DNA of 56,247 nucleotides, from contig NZ_JACIDK010000011.1 of NCBI RefSeq assembly GCF_014196295.1, forward strand, positions 1-56,247, given 5' to 3'. How positions within the stretch are numbered: position 1 is the stretch's first letter; every line of letters starts with the position of its first letter. Shown here one piece after another: positions 33,120 to 42,626 of the stretch. This stretch comes from Phenylobacterium haematophilum (lineage in GTDB: Bacteria > Pseudomonadota > Alphaproteobacteria > Caulobacterales > Caulobacteraceae). The notes beneath the pieces were generated by a model. That model was not told where the DNA came from and did no database searches. It was given only the letters and a program-made list of their open reading frames with translations. Both the position numbers and the translations under genes were made by a program.

Positions 33120-34910
33120 TCACACCAGGTCGTCGAACTCGTCGACGAGCCGTTCCAGCTGGCTCATGCCCGCGGCCCAGAAGGCCTTCTCGCGCGGGTT
33201 CAGCCCGAACGGCTTTAGCGCCTCGACATAGGTCCGGGTTCCACCCGCCGCGAGCAGGTCCTCATAGAGGGGCGCGAAGGCCTTCGGATCCTCACGGCGC
33301 TTCTCCATCAGCCCGCGCACCAGCAGGTCGCCGAACGCGTAGGCATAGACGTAGAACGGCGCGTGCACGAAGTGGCTGACATAGGCCCAGTAGTGCTCGT
33401 AGCCCGGGTTCAGCTTCACCGCCGGACCGAGGCTCTCGGCCATGACGTCCAGCCACAGCGCGCTGATATCCTCCGGCGCCAGTTCGCCGTCCTGGCGCAT
33501 GGCGTGGAAACCGGTCTCGAAGCGGTGGAAGGCGATCTGGCGCACCACCGTGTTGAGGCCGTCCTCGATCTTGCCCGCCAGAAGGCCCAGGCGCTCCTGC
33601 TTGGAGGCGCCGGCCAGCAGCCGTTCGAACACGAGCCCCTCGCCGAAGATCGAAGCGGTCTCCGCCAGGGTGAGCGGCGTATCGGCAAGCAGGGTGCCTA
33701 GCGGCGCGCAAAGGGTCTGGTGCACCGCGTGGCCCAGCTCGTGCGCCAGGGTCAGCACGTCGCGCCGCTCGCCCATGTAGTTCATGAACACGTAGGGGTG
33801 CCGGTTGGCGGTGACCGGGTGCGAATAGGCGCCAGACTGCTTGCCCGGGCGCGGCCGAGCGTCGATCCAGGGGTGGGTGAAGAAGGTCTGGGCGGTGTCG
33901 GCGAACTTGGGCGCCAGGTCGGCGAAGCTTTCCAGCACCATGCCGCGGGCCTCGTCCCAGCCGTAGGTGCGCGGCGCGGCGGTATCGAGCGGAGCGTTGC
34001 GGTCCCAGTAGTCGAGGGTCTTGCGGCCCATGACCTTGGCCTTCAGCGCGTAGTAGCGGTGGCTGACCGAGGGATAGGCCTCGACCACCGCGTCCTCCAG
34101 CGCCTTGACGGCGTCGGCGTCGACCTCGTTGGCCAGGTGCCGCGAGGCGGCCGGATCGGGGTACTTCCGCCAGCGGTCCTCGACCTGCTTTTCGAAGGCC
34201 AGGGTGTTCATCGACAGCGCCAGGATCGGCGTGCGCTCCTCCAGCGCCTTGGCGAGCCCCTGGGCGGCCTGCTTGCGACGCGCGCCGTCGGGGTCGGACA
34301 GCCGATTCAGCGCCTCGGACAGGGTCAGGTTCTCGCGTCCCACCTTGGCGGTCAGCCGGGCCAGGGTCTCGTCGAACAGACGCGTCCAATTGGCGACCGC
34401 CGGGCCGCGATCGATCAGCAGCCGCTCCAGGTCCGCCGTCAGCTCGTGCGGGCGCGACATGCGCACGCGGCGCATCCATGGACGCCAGCGGGCAGCGGGC
34501 GGATGGGCCTTGAAGGCCATCTCGATCTCGCTGTCCTCGAGCTGGTTGAGCTCCAGGGTGAAGAACAGGCTGTCGGCGGCGATCTGCGAGGATCGGGCCC
34601 GCAGGTCGGCCTCGAACTTCGCCCAGGCCGGATCGTCGCGCGCCACCGAGGCCGACAGCGCCGCATAGGCGCCGACGCCCCACAGGCCGTTGGTGGCGCT
34701 CTCGTAAAGCTGGATGCCGTGGTCGAGCACCTCGCCCAGATGCTGCGGATCGGTGCGCAGGGTGGTGAAGCGCCCCTTCAGCTTGACCAGTTCGTCATTG
34801 GCCGCCTTGGCCGCAGCAAGGTCGGCCTCGATCATTGGATCCTCGCGCCCCGAATACAGGTCGGCGAGATTCCACTCGGGCAGTGTGTCCAGTTTCACGG
34901 GAGCGTTCAT
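33120..34910 (-). CDS. pepF: Oligoendopeptidase F (M3 family)
   Basis: 596 aa, family length. Zinc motif H-E-L-G-H-A-V-H-Q at about residues 390-398, with the third ligand in E-T-A-S-I-F-G-E near 418. The flanking F-M-N-Y-M-G-E-R-R-D-V and Y-V-Y-A-Y-A-F-G-D-L segments also match. It cleaves short peptides in the cytoplasm. First of a probable two-gene unit with DUF5996. Confidence 0.94.
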   Translation of the reverse strand: MNAPVKLDTLPEWNLADLYSGREDPMIEADLAAAKAANDELVKLKGRFTTLRTDPQHLGEVLDHGIQLYESATNGLWGVGAYAALSASVARDDPAWAKFEADLRARSSQIAADSLFFTLELNQLEDSEIEMAFKAHPPAARWRPWMRRVRMSRPHELTADLERLLIDRGPAVANWTRLFDETLARLTAKVGRENLTLSEALNRLSDPDGARRKQAAQGLAKALEERTPILALSMNTLAFEKQVEDRWRKYPDPAASRHLANEVDADAVKALEDAVVEAYPSVSHRYYALKAKVMGRKTLDYWDRNAPLDTAAPRTYGWDEARGMVLESFADLAPKFADTAQTFFTHPWIDARPRPGKQSGAYSHPVTANRHPYVFMNYMGERRDVLTLAHELGHAVHQTLCAPLGTLLADTPLTLAETASIFGEGLVFERLLAGASKQERLGLLAGKIEDGLNTVVRQIAFHRFETGFHAMRQDGELAPEDISALWLDVMAESLGPAVKLNPGYEHYWAYVSHFVHAPFYVYAYAFGDLLVRGLMEKRREDPKAFAPLYEDLLAAGGTRTYVEALKPFGLNPREKAFWAAGMSQLERLVDEFDDLV

Positions 34911-34973
34911 GCGCCCAGAGATAGCCCCTTGGCGGCGCAGTCGCTAGCGGGGGACGCGCCCCCGGCGGCGAAC

Positions 34974-37127
34974 CTAGCTTTTCGGCGGAGGCCCGCCCTT
35001 GGCTGGAGCGGCGGCGGGCGGAGCCGCGGCCGCCCCCTGCACGGCGCGGGCTTCGGTGAGCACGTAGGCGCGCAGATCCTCGGCGCCCTTGGCGTCGATG
35101 AAGCGGCTGAAGCTGGCCATGCCGCGTTCGGCCAGCGCGCCGTCGATCAGCACCGACTTCCAGCTATCGGACGACAGCAGCATCTGCGAACGGCGCAGGT
35201 CCGGCAGGTAGGTCCCGGTGGCGTTGGGGCCGTGGCAGACTTGGCAGTTCTGGTGGAACAGGGCGAAGCCGCGCTTGGCGTCGCCGGTCGAGGTCACGCC
35301 GGTCAGGTCGATCTCGAACTTCTCGGGACGGACGTAGGCCGGAGCCGTCGCCTTGCCGCCCAGTTTGAAGACCAGCAGCCGGCCCGGCAGGCGCGGACGG
35401 TCGGGCAGCACGAACGGCGCGGACAGCGCGCCGGCTCCGCCGTAACCGACCATCTGGGCGACGTACTGCTCGCCGTCGATCTCATAGGTCATCGGCGCGG
35501 CGATGACGCCGTTGTCGGTCTGGTAGGACCAGAGCTTCTTGCCATCGCTGGCGCTATAGGCCGCGAACTCGCCCTGGGCCGCGCCCTGGAAGATCAGACC
35601 GCCGCCGGTCGACAGCACGCCGGCGTTCCAGAAATACGGGTGCTGGATCGTGAAGCGGGCCTTTTGGGCCACGGGATCCCAGGCGATCAGCTCGCCCTTC
35701 ACCATCGCCTTGAGGGCGGCGATCTGAGCCTTGTCCGTGGGGAGGGCGTTGGCGAGGAAGTCGGTGCCGACGTTCCAGCCGCCAGCTCGGTAGGTGTAGC
35801 CCTTGTCGGGCGTGTAGGCGAAAGGGATCACCTGGGCGGGGATGTAGACCAGGTTTTCCTTGGGGTTGAAGGCCATCGGGTGCCAGTTGTGGGCGCCGAA
35901 CGGCGCCGGCGCCTGCAGCGAGGGCGCGTTTTCATAGCGCACGCCGGGGTTCTCGATCGGGCGGCCGGTGGCGGGATCCACGCCCTTGGCCCAGGTGATC
36001 GGCACGTAGGGCTTGGCTGAGATCAGCTGGCCGTTGGTGCGGTCAAGGACGTAGAAGAAGCCGTTCTTCGGCGCCTGCATCAGCACCTTTCGGGCGGCGC
36101 CTCCCACATTCATGTCAGCCAGGATGATGTGCTGGGTGGCGGTGTAGTCCCAGCTCTCCCCAGGCGTGGTCTGATAGTGCCAGACGTACTCGCCGGTGTC
36201 GGGCTTCAGCGCCAGGATCGAGGACAGGAAGAGGTTGTCGCCCTTTCCGTCCGAGCGCTTCACATGGTTCCAGGGCGTGCCGTTGCCGACCCCTGCATAG
36301 AGGATGTCGAGCTTCGGATCGTAGGCCATGGCGTCCCAGACCGTGCCGCCGCCGCCGGTCTCCTTCCAGCCCTCGCCGAACCAGGTCGCCGCGCCCTTTT
36401 CCTTCATGACCTTGTCGGAGGCGGCGTTGTCTGGCTGACCGTTGGGATTGGGCGTCGTGTAGAAGCGCCAGACGAGCTTGCCGTCGTTGGCGTTGTAAGC
36501 CGACAGGTAGCCGCGCACGCCATATTCGCCGCCGCCGTTGCCAATCAGCACCTTGTCCTTGATGACCCGCGGCGCGCCGGTGATCGTGTAGGGGCGGCTG
36601 GTGTCCGTGGTCTGCACCGACCACAGCTCCTTGCCGGTGGCCGCATCGAGGGCGATCAGCCGGCCGTCGAGCGCCCCGACATAGACCTTGCCCTTCCAGA
36701 CCGCGACGCCGCGGTTGACCACGTCGCAGCAGGCGTCGAAGCCCTTTTTGCCGTCGACCTTGGGATCGAACGACCACATGAGCGCGCCGGTCTTGGCGTC
36801 GAAGGCGAAGACCTTGGACCACGAGGTCGTCGTGTACAGCGTGCCGTCGACCATGATCGGCGTGGCTTCCTGGCCGCGATCGGTGTCGAACTCGTACATC
36901 CAGGCCAGGCCGAGCTGGCCGACGTTGCTGGCGTTGATCTTGTCGAGGGGACTATGGCGCTGCTCGTCATAGGTCCGGCCGTAGGACAGCCACTCGCCGT
37001 TGCCGGCCGCCGCGGCGATCCGCTCGCCGTCCACATTGCCGGCCTTGGCCGTCGTCTCGGCCTTCTGGCTGCATGCGGCCAGGACCGCCGCTACGGCGAG
37101 AACCGCCGCCAGCTTCAAGCTCTTCAT
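34974..37127 (-). CDS. PQQ-dependent dehydrogenase with heme c, lipoprotein-type
   Basis: 717 aa. An eight-bladed propeller with repeated W-x-x-x-T and A-x-D-x-x-T-G-K motifs, the vicinal disulfide pair C-C in D-A-C-C-D-V-V typical of quinoprotein alcohol dehydrogenases, and a C-terminal cytochrome c domain with C-Q-V-C-H near residue 622 define a type II quinohemoprotein alcohol dehydrogenase. The signal ends with a lipobox V-L-A-A-C, so membrane anchoring is likely. The C-terminus is Ala/Pro-rich. ATG 37127 has GGAGG 7 nt upstream. No PQQ synthesis genes are nearby. Confidence 0.92.
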   Translation of the reverse strand: MKSLKLAAVLAVAAVLAACSQKAETTAKAGNVDGERIAAAAGNGEWLSYGRTYDEQRHSPLDKINASNVGQLGLAWMYEFDTDRGQEATPIMVDGTLYTTTSWSKVFAFDAKTGALMWSFDPKVDGKKGFDACCDVVNRGVAVWKGKVYVGALDGRLIALDAATGKELWSVQTTDTSRPYTITGAPRVIKDKVLIGNGGGEYGVRGYLSAYNANDGKLVWRFYTTPNPNGQPDNAASDKVMKEKGAATWFGEGWKETGGGGTVWDAMAYDPKLDILYAGVGNGTPWNHVKRSDGKGDNLFLSSILALKPDTGEYVWHYQTTPGESWDYTATQHIILADMNVGGAARKVLMQAPKNGFFYVLDRTNGQLISAKPYVPITWAKGVDPATGRPIENPGVRYENAPSLQAPAPFGAHNWHPMAFNPKENLVYIPAQVIPFAYTPDKGYTYRAGGWNVGTDFLANALPTDKAQIAALKAMVKGELIAWDPVAQKARFTIQHPYFWNAGVLSTGGGLIFQGAAQGEFAAYSASDGKKLWSYQTDNGVIAAPMTYEIDGEQYVAQMVGYGGAGALSAPFVLPDRPRLPGRLLVFKLGGKATAPAYVRPEKFEIDLTGVTSTGDAKRGFALFHQNCQVCHGPNATGTYLPDLRRSQMLLSSDSWKSVLIDGALAERGMASFSRFIDAKGAEDLRAYVLTEARAVQGAAAAPPAAAPAKGGPPPKS

Positions 37128-37206
37128 AGGTCGCCTCCCATCAGCCGTCATCACGCGGCCGTTAGGCGGGACTATGCGCCGATGAATTCGGGTATCAAGG
37201 GCGCCG

Positions 37207-37851
37207 CTAGGTCAGCTTGCGCGGGCGATCCAGCACGAAGGCGATGAGCCCGACGACCAGGTAGACGGCCAGCGCCGTGGCGCCCAATCCGGCGGCGTCG
37301 CCATCGCCCGGCATGACCATGGCGATGATCTGTACGGCCACCAGAATCGTCGTGAAAACCAGCACCGGCCAGAGCGTACGGCCATGGCGCCCGCGCACGA
37401 AGGCCCAGGCCGCCGCGCCCAGGCCCAGCAGGCCTATCTCCACCGCCTGTTCGGGCACCGGGTAGTTCCAAAGGCCGAACCCGACCTTGGTCCCGCCGAA
37501 CCATAGTTCGAGGTCCGGCCTGTGCACCAGCAGGTCGGCGAGCCAGTGGGAGAACACCACCGCCGCGATGGCGATCGCCGCGCCCCACGGCAGCCGCGCG
37601 GCCCGCGCCAGCAGCAGGCCCGCCAGCGACCACAGCACCACCGCTGGCAGGCTGTGGGTGAAGGGCATGTGGTAGAGGTCAAGCGCGCTGCCCGGCAGGC
37701 TGGGATCGATGCGCACCTTTTCCACGCCGGACATGACCAGCGCGCCCCAACCGATGTCGATGGCCTGGGCGGCGATCACATAGGTCCAGAGCGGAGCACG
37801 CGGCTTGATGGCCTTGGCGGCGAGGGAAGCAGCGTAGTGACCGACAAACAT
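37207..37851 (-). CDS. Multi-helix membrane protein, possible metal-dependent hydrolase
   Basis: 214 aa with about five to six membrane helices. It begins M-F-V-G-H-Y-A-A-S-L-A-A-K; conserved-looking polar residues D in A-I-D-I-G-W, H in P-F-T-H-S-L and H-W-L-A-D in F-S-H-W-L-A-D lie near the membrane, a pattern seen in YdjM/DUF457-type proteins. Assignment to that family is tentative. It starts well inside a longer open frame because the upstream part has no sense. Same strand as the PQQ dehydrogenase 79 nt downstream. Confidence 0.75.
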   Translation of the reverse strand: MFVGHYAASLAAKAIKPRAPLWTYVIAAQAIDIGWGALVMSGVEKVRIDPSLPGSALDLYHMPFTHSLPAVVLWSLAGLLLARAARLPWGAAIAIAAVVFSHWLADLLVHRPDLELWFGGTKVGFGLWNYPVPEQAVEIGLLGLGAAAWAFVRGRHGRTLWPVLVFTTILVAVQIIAMVMPGDGDAAGLGATALAVYLVVGLIAFVLDRPRKLT

Positions 37852-37955
37852 GGCGCGTGGCTCCGGTGGACCAGACCGCCAAGGTCCAGCTTGGCGGCCT
37901 TCCGCGCAACGCGCAAATCCGCACCTCAGCCATTCGAAAACGGCTAGGCGAGAAG

Positions 37956-37970
37956 CGCCCCAATGGGGCG
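37956..37970 (-). terminator. Possible terminator after the TPR gene
   Basis: CGCCCC-AAT-GGGGCG, 6-bp arms and 3-nt loop, 47 nt downstream of the stop of the minus-strand TPR gene and followed on that strand by CTTCT. Weak. The rest of the gap 37852-38016 shows nothing clear. Confidence 0.35.
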
Positions 37971-38016
37971 TCGAGCTGCGGGGCGGCGACCAGGCCGCCA
38001 CCGCGAATTGACTGAC

Positions 38017-40224
38017 CTAGGAGCGGCGCGGCGGCGGGCTGACGGGCGGGGCGCTGGACTGCAGGGCCTCGCGCATCTGGCGATTGTCCGCCTCGACCTC
38101 GCGGATCATCGCCCGGAATCGCGGGTCGGAGCGGATCGGCGCCATCATCGGATAGGCGTCGAGCCGGGTGAACAGATCTAGGTCGTAGAGGGAGCGATAG
38201 CCGCTGTCGATCGCCGCGCGCAGTTCGGCCAAGGCGCGGTCCCGGTCCTCCAGCATCACATAAGCCTTCACCCGCGCGATCCGCCGCCGGTTGGGCTGGC
38301 GCAGGCCGGGCTTCGGCTCGGTGGCCGCCAGCACGGCCAGCAGGATGCGCCGCGCCTGGCCCTTGTCGCCGGTGCGGTCGATCACATAGGCCGCATCGAC
38401 TGCCTCGTTGGCGAGGCGCGTGGAGACCTTGGGTGACGGCGCGAACAGCTCCGGCGACATCACCAGCCACTCGGCCCGCGCCTGGTCGTATTGCCCCAGT
38501 TGCGATGACGCGAGCGCCAGTCCGCTGCGCCAGAGCGGATCGGCCTCCGCTTCTGCCAGCTTGCCCCGGGACAGGGTCGCCAGGCCGTTGAAGTCGCCGG
38601 CGATGATCAGCCGCACGGCCTGGGCCACAGGACCGACCACCGGGTGATCGGCCCAAGGGGTCAGGGCGCGGTCCGCCTCCGTCGGCAGGCCGAGATTGTA
38701 ATAGAGGTTGGCGAGTTGGATCGACGAGGCCGGATCGGTCAGCGGCTCGGCCGCCATGCGATACCACACCACCGCCTGGTCCAGGCGACCCTGCTCGATC
38801 AGCACGTCGCCGAGCTGTTCCTTTGCGTCGATGAACTCGGGAAACAGCTCGATATTGGAGCGCAGCCGCTGCTCGGCTTCGTCCAGACGGCCCGTGGCCG
38901 CCAGCGATCCGGCCAGGGCGTTATTGGCGATGCGGTCGAGGGGATCGACGTCCAGAGCCCGGCGCAGATATGTCACCGCCTCCTGCGGCCGCCGGGGGGC
39001 GAGGAAGTCGCCATAGAGGCTGAGCACCTCCGGATCGCGCGGGGCCAGATCGACGGCGCGCTTGTAGGCCGCCTCAGCGTCGGCCTCGGCCTGGGCCGAG
39101 CCTTCGCGGATGAACCGGACCGCCGCGACCATGCCTTTGGCGAGGTAGGCGGACGAGGATTGCGGGTCGAGCTTGAGCGCCTGGGCGATCTGCTCCTCAG
39201 CGCTGCGCACGGCCGGCATGAAGTCGCCTTCCAGGTGGTTCTGGGCGAGGTAAGCGGTGGTGTAGGCGTAGGCCGCCCGGACGTCGGCGTTGTTCGGTTC
39301 CATGTCGATCAGGCGGCGATAGATCGCTTGAGCCGCCATGACGTGGTCCTTGCCGCGTCGACGCAGTTGCCCCTTGGCGACGACCTCCAGGCGGTAGGCC
39401 TCCGGGTCGCGCTGCGCCTGGCGCGCGACCGCCGCGTCGCCGCCGGCGCGCAACTCGACCTTGAGCGCGGCGGCCACGCCGTCGGCGATCTCGGTCTGGA
39501 TCGCGAAGGCGTCGTTCATCGGCCTGTCGTAGGTCTCCGACCACAGGTGGAAGCCGTTCTTGACGCTGACCAGCTGGCAGGTGACCCGTAGCCGGTCGCC
39601 CGAGCGCCGCACGCTGCCTTCGACCACGTGGGCGACGTTCAGCTTCTTGCCGATCTCGCGGATGTCCTCGTTCTTGCCCTTGAAATAGAAGGCCGAGGTG
39701 CGGCCGGCGACCTTGAGGTCCGGCACCTGGGCCAGGCTGTTGGTGACCTCCTCGGTCAGGCCGTCGGCGAAATACTCGGAATCCTTGGCGGCGCTGAAAT
39801 TGGCGAACGGCAGCACGGCCACCGACTTGCTGGGGGCGGCCGCCAGGCTCGGCCCCTCGCCGCCGCGCAGCGAGCCGGCCAGGCCGACCGTGCTGGCGAT
39901 GAAAATCACCACCCCGGCGCCGATCGCGGCCAGCGCGGTCCAGTCCATCCAGTTCATGCGCTTGGGCGCATCGTCGCCCGTGGCCCGCGTCCGGCGGATG
40001 GTTCCATCCGGCCCCAGCTCGAACGCCCAGGTGAGCAGCAAGGTCAGCGGCAAGCCCACGGCGAACAGCATGAGGGTGGCGACCGACAGCCACTTGGGCA
40101 GCTCGAAGGTTTCGAACACCGTCCTGGCGACCTGGAATATGCCCCACGCGGTGACCGTGTAGACCCCGGCCACGCGTACGACGTTGCGCGTCTTCAGTTC
40201 GTTCAGGAAGGTGCGAAGGTTCAA
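38017..40224 (-). CDS. Membrane protein with TolB-like domain and TPR repeats
   Basis: 735 aa from a TTG with AGGAG about 9 nt upstream. N-terminal part has three membrane helices (about 18-35, 45-66 and 95-115) and a short basic cytoplasmic loop; a TolB-N/FlgO-like domain follows (K-S-V-A-V-L-P-F-A-N-F, Y-F-A-D-G-L-T-E-E-V, A-H-V-V-E-G-S-V-R-R-S-G-D-R-L-R-V-T), then about ten TPR units to residue 600. Proteins of this layout often carry an output domain (adenylate cyclase or winged helix) in front; none is present here, so it is perhaps a periplasmic scaffold. Confidence 0.85.
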   Translation of the reverse strand: MNLRTFLNELKTRNVVRVAGVYTVTAWGIFQVARTVFETFELPKWLSVATLMLFAVGLPLTLLLTWAFELGPDGTIRRTRATGDDAPKRMNWMDWTALAAIGAGVVIFIASTVGLAGSLRGGEGPSLAAAPSKSVAVLPFANFSAAKDSEYFADGLTEEVTNSLAQVPDLKVAGRTSAFYFKGKNEDIREIGKKLNVAHVVEGSVRRSGDRLRVTCQLVSVKNGFHLWSETYDRPMNDAFAIQTEIADGVAAALKVELRAGGDAAVARQAQRDPEAYRLEVVAKGQLRRRGKDHVMAAQAIYRRLIDMEPNNADVRAAYAYTTAYLAQNHLEGDFMPAVRSAEEQIAQALKLDPQSSSAYLAKGMVAAVRFIREGSAQAEADAEAAYKRAVDLAPRDPEVLSLYGDFLAPRRPQEAVTYLRRALDVDPLDRIANNALAGSLAATGRLDEAEQRLRSNIELFPEFIDAKEQLGDVLIEQGRLDQAVVWYRMAAEPLTDPASSIQLANLYYNLGLPTEADRALTPWADHPVVGPVAQAVRLIIAGDFNGLATLSRGKLAEAEADPLWRSGLALASSQLGQYDQARAEWLVMSPELFAPSPKVSTRLANEAVDAAYVIDRTGDKGQARRILLAVLAATEPKPGLRQPNRRRIARVKAYVMLEDRDRALAELRAAIDSGYRSLYDLDLFTRLDAYPMMAPIRSDPRFRAMIREVEADNRQMREALQSSAPPVSPPPRRS

Positions 40225-40464
40225 CTCAGCCCACTCCTACCCACTCGCGAGTACGCGTCAGACGAGTCCCAGAAGAAGCTGAACACAGAACCGGGTTATC
40301 CGGAAGTCGGGAGCTGGAACCTCGCCATCGGGCCGTTAACCCCCGACTCAGGACTCCGAAACCCGGCCTTTACCCCGCCCATGTATCAATCCGGGCCAAC
40401 AAGAGCCTCGTTCGACCAAGCCATCGGCGAAACGAGCGTCCGATTCCAGGTGTGGGTGTTTCAA

Positions 40465-41958
40465 ATGACCAAGACGGTCCTTGTCGTCGATGACGACCCG
40501 ACGCAGCGCCGGCTGATCCAAGCCGTGCTGGAACGCGAAGGCTTCGCCGTGGCCCATGCCGAGAACGGCGACGCGGCGATCGCGCGCCTGCAGACGGGCG
40601 CCTCGACGGACATCGTTCTGCTCGACCTCGTCATGCCCGGCATGAGCGGCCAGGACACCCTGAAGGAGATGCGTGCGCGCAACTTCTCTCAGCCGGTGAT
40701 CGTGCTGACCGCCACCGGCGGCATCGACACCGTGGTCCAGGCCATGCAGGCCGGGGCCAGCGACTTCTTCATCAAGCCGGCCAGCCCTGAACGGATCATC
40801 GTCTCGATCCGCAATGCGTTGTCGATGGGCGCCCTGAAGGGCGAGGTCGACCGGCTGAAGAAACACGCCACCGGCCGCACCAGCTTCGCCGACATGGTCG
40901 GCAACTCGCCGGCCATGACCATGGTCAAGCGTATGGGCGAGCGCGCGGCCAAGTCGTCCATCCCGATCCTGATCACCGGCGAGAGCGGGGTCGGCAAGGA
41001 AGTGATCGCGCGCGCGGTGCACGGCTCCTCCGACCGCGCCGGCAAGCCGTTCGTCGCCGTCAACTGCGGCGCCCTGCCCGAGAACCTGGTCGAGAGCATC
41101 CTGTTCGGCCACGAGAAGGGCAGCTTCACCGGCGCGACCGACAAGCACCTGGGCAAGTTCCAGGAGGCCAACGGCGGGACCCTGTTCCTCGACGAGGTCG
41201 GCGAACTGCCGCTCGACATGCAGGTCAAGTTGCTGCGCGCTCTGCAGGAAAGCGAGATCGACCCGGTCGGCTCCAAGCGCTCGGTGAAGGTCGACGTGCG
41301 GATCGTCTCGGCGACCAACCGCGACCCGGCGCAAGCGGTGAAGGAAGGCCTGTTCCGCGAGGACCTCTTCTATCGCCTGAACGTCTTCCCGATCGAGGCC
41401 CCGCCCCTGCGCGAGCGGCGCGAAGACATCCCGGCCCTGGTCGACCACTTCATCCGCCGCTTCAACGTCGAAGAGGGCAAGAGCGTCGTCGGCGCCTCGG
41501 CCGAGACCCTGGCGTTCCTCACCAGCTATGACTGGCCCGGCAACGTGCGCCAGCTGGAGAACGCAGTTTATCGCGCCATCGTACTAGCCGACGCGCCCTA
41601 TCTGCAGCCGTTCGACTTCCCGGCCATCTCGGGCGTCGCCGCCCCGCCGCCGGAGGCGGTCGAAGCGGTCGCCAGCCAGCGGCCGGTCAGCCTGCCCACC
41701 GCCGAGCAGCTGGTCGCCGAAATGCCGGCAGACGCGCCGGTGCGCATCCTCGACCACCGCGGACATCTGCGGACGCTGGAGGAGATCGAGCGCGACCTGA
41801 TCGCGCTGGCCATCGAGATCTATGCCGGCCACATGAGCGAGGTGGCCCGCCGCCTCGGCATCGGCCGCTCGACCCTTTATCGCAAGGTTCGCGAACAGGG
41901 CCTGGAAGACGCGGTCAAGGGCGCCGGCGGTGAGGACGACGCCAGCGCGGTGGCCTAG
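40465..41958 (+). CDS. tacA: Sigma-54-dependent response regulator, TacA-like
   Basis: 497 aa. Receiver domain with V-V-D-D-D and phospho-acceptor Asp in V-L-L-D-L-V-M-P-G near residue 55; AAA+ domain with Walker A G-E-S-G-V-G-K-E at about 172-179, the sigma-54 loop in the variant form G-S-F-T-G-A, and Walker B G-G-T-L-F-L-D-E; Fis-type helix-turn-helix at the C-terminus ([15 protein letters not shown]). TacA of Caulobacter, active in stalk biogenesis, has this architecture. Nearness to gapR supports the name. An in-frame GTG is at 40456. The upstream gap holds four GANTC sites. Confidence 0.9.
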   Translation: MTKTVLVVDDDPTQRRLIQAVLEREGFAVAHAENGDAAIARLQTGASTDIVLLDLVMPGMSGQDTLKEMRARNFSQPVIVLTATGGIDTVVQAMQAGASDFFIKPASPERIIVSIRNALSMGALKGEVDRLKKHATGRTSFADMVGNSPAMTMVKRMGERAAKSSIPILITGESGVGKEVIARAVHGSSDRAGKPFVAVNCGALPENLVESILFGHEKGSFTGATDKHLGKFQEANGGTLFLDEVGELPLDMQVKLLRALQESEIDPVGSKRSVKVDVRIVSATNRDPAQAVKEGLFREDLFYRLNVFPIEAPPLRERREDIPALVDHFIRRFNVEEGKSVVGASAETLAFLTSYDWPGNVRQLENAVYRAIVLADAPYLQPFDFPAISGVAAPPPEAVEAVASQRPVSLPTAEQLVAEMPADAPVRILDHRGHLRTLEEIERDLIALAIEIYAGHMSEVARRLGIGRSTLYRKVREQGLEDAVKGAGGEDDASAVA

Positions 41959-41964
41959 AGTACG

Positions 41965-42050
41965 CCGCTCGTCCCCGCGAAGGCGGGGACCCAAGGCGCC
42001 TCGGCCCCGGACACTCCGTATGGATCCCCGCCTTCACGGGGATGAGCGGA
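41965..42050. repeat. Paired REP-like palindromes, copy A
   Basis: Hairpins GTCCCCGC-GAAG-GCGGGGAC (41971-41990) and ATCCCCG-N6-CGGGGAT (42024-42043) face each other; the outer ends CCGCTCGTCCCCGC and ACGGGGATGAGCGG are inverted copies with two mismatches. The same element occurs at 47914-48001. It separates convergent genes. Confidence 0.75.
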
Positions 42051-42060
42051 TTTTGGCTGC

Positions 42061-42363
42061 TCAGTCTTCCGAATACGGTTTGGGTCGCCGCCGGAAGGGC
42101 TTCTTCTCGCCCTTCGCCTTGGCGGCGATCTCCTTCAGCTTCACGGTCTGCATGACCGAGAGCGCCTCGCCCGCGCCGCCCTTTTCAGGGTCGCCGAAGG
42201 CGCGGCCGTAGGTCTTCACGCGGTCCTCGACCGAGCCGAGGAACTCCCCCTCCCAGTCGGAGAGCTTCACTTCGGCGCGGTCCGCCTGGCGGCGGACGCG
42301 CTTCAGTGCATTCAGCGCGGCCCGCTTGGCCTGCGCCTTCCGGTCTGGCGGAGACCGCTTCAA
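42061..42363 (-). CDS. Small basic protein of unknown function
   Basis: 100 aa, rich in Lys/Arg at both ends ([13 protein letters not shown] and K-P-F-R-R-R-P-K). The centre has [26 protein letters not shown], which looks like a folded helical part. No family recognised. Its start overlaps the gapR stop by 4 nt (ATGA type), so it is translated together with a nucleoid-associated protein and its charge would suit nucleic-acid binding; that is inference. Confidence 0.8.
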   Translation of the reverse strand: MKRSPPDRKAQAKRAALNALKRVRRQADRAEVKLSDWEGEFLGSVEDRVKTYGRAFGDPEKGGAGEALSVMQTVKLKEIAAKAKGEKKPFRRRPKPYSED

Positions 42364-42626
42364 ATCTCTCCGATGGCCGAGAGATAGAGGTCGAGGATCG
42401 CCTCTTCCTCCAGCCGCTTGGCGCGGTCCTGCTTGCGGATGCGGACCACCTTGCGCAGCACCTTGACGTCGAAGCCGTTGCCCTTGGCCTCGGCGAAGAC
42501 CTCTTTGATCTGCTCGGCGATCTCGGTCTTCTCCTGCTCGAGGCGCTCGATGCGCTCGATGATGCTCTTGAGCTGGCCCTGGGCGGCCTGGTTCAGGATG
42601 TCGCCGTGGGAATTGTCGTCGGACAT
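42360..42626 (-). CDS. gapR: Nucleoid-associated protein GapR (DUF2312)
   Basis: 88 aa, almost all helical: [16 protein letters not shown] coiled coil, then [28 protein letters not shown], the DUF2312 core. GapR in Caulobacter encloses overtwisted DNA ahead of replication and transcription forks and is needed for normal growth. Divergent from folE; first gene of a pair with a small basic protein. Confidence 0.93.
   Translation of the reverse strand: MSDDNSHGDILNQAAQGQLKSIIERIERLEQEKTEIAEQIKEVFAEAKGNGFDVKVLRKVVRIRKQDRAKRLEEEAILDLYLSAIGEI

Noticed and set aside
33720..36020. A 766-residue plus-strand frame opposite pepF and the PQQ dehydrogenase
   Set aside because: Antisense shadow; no motif, and it covers two strongly supported genes.
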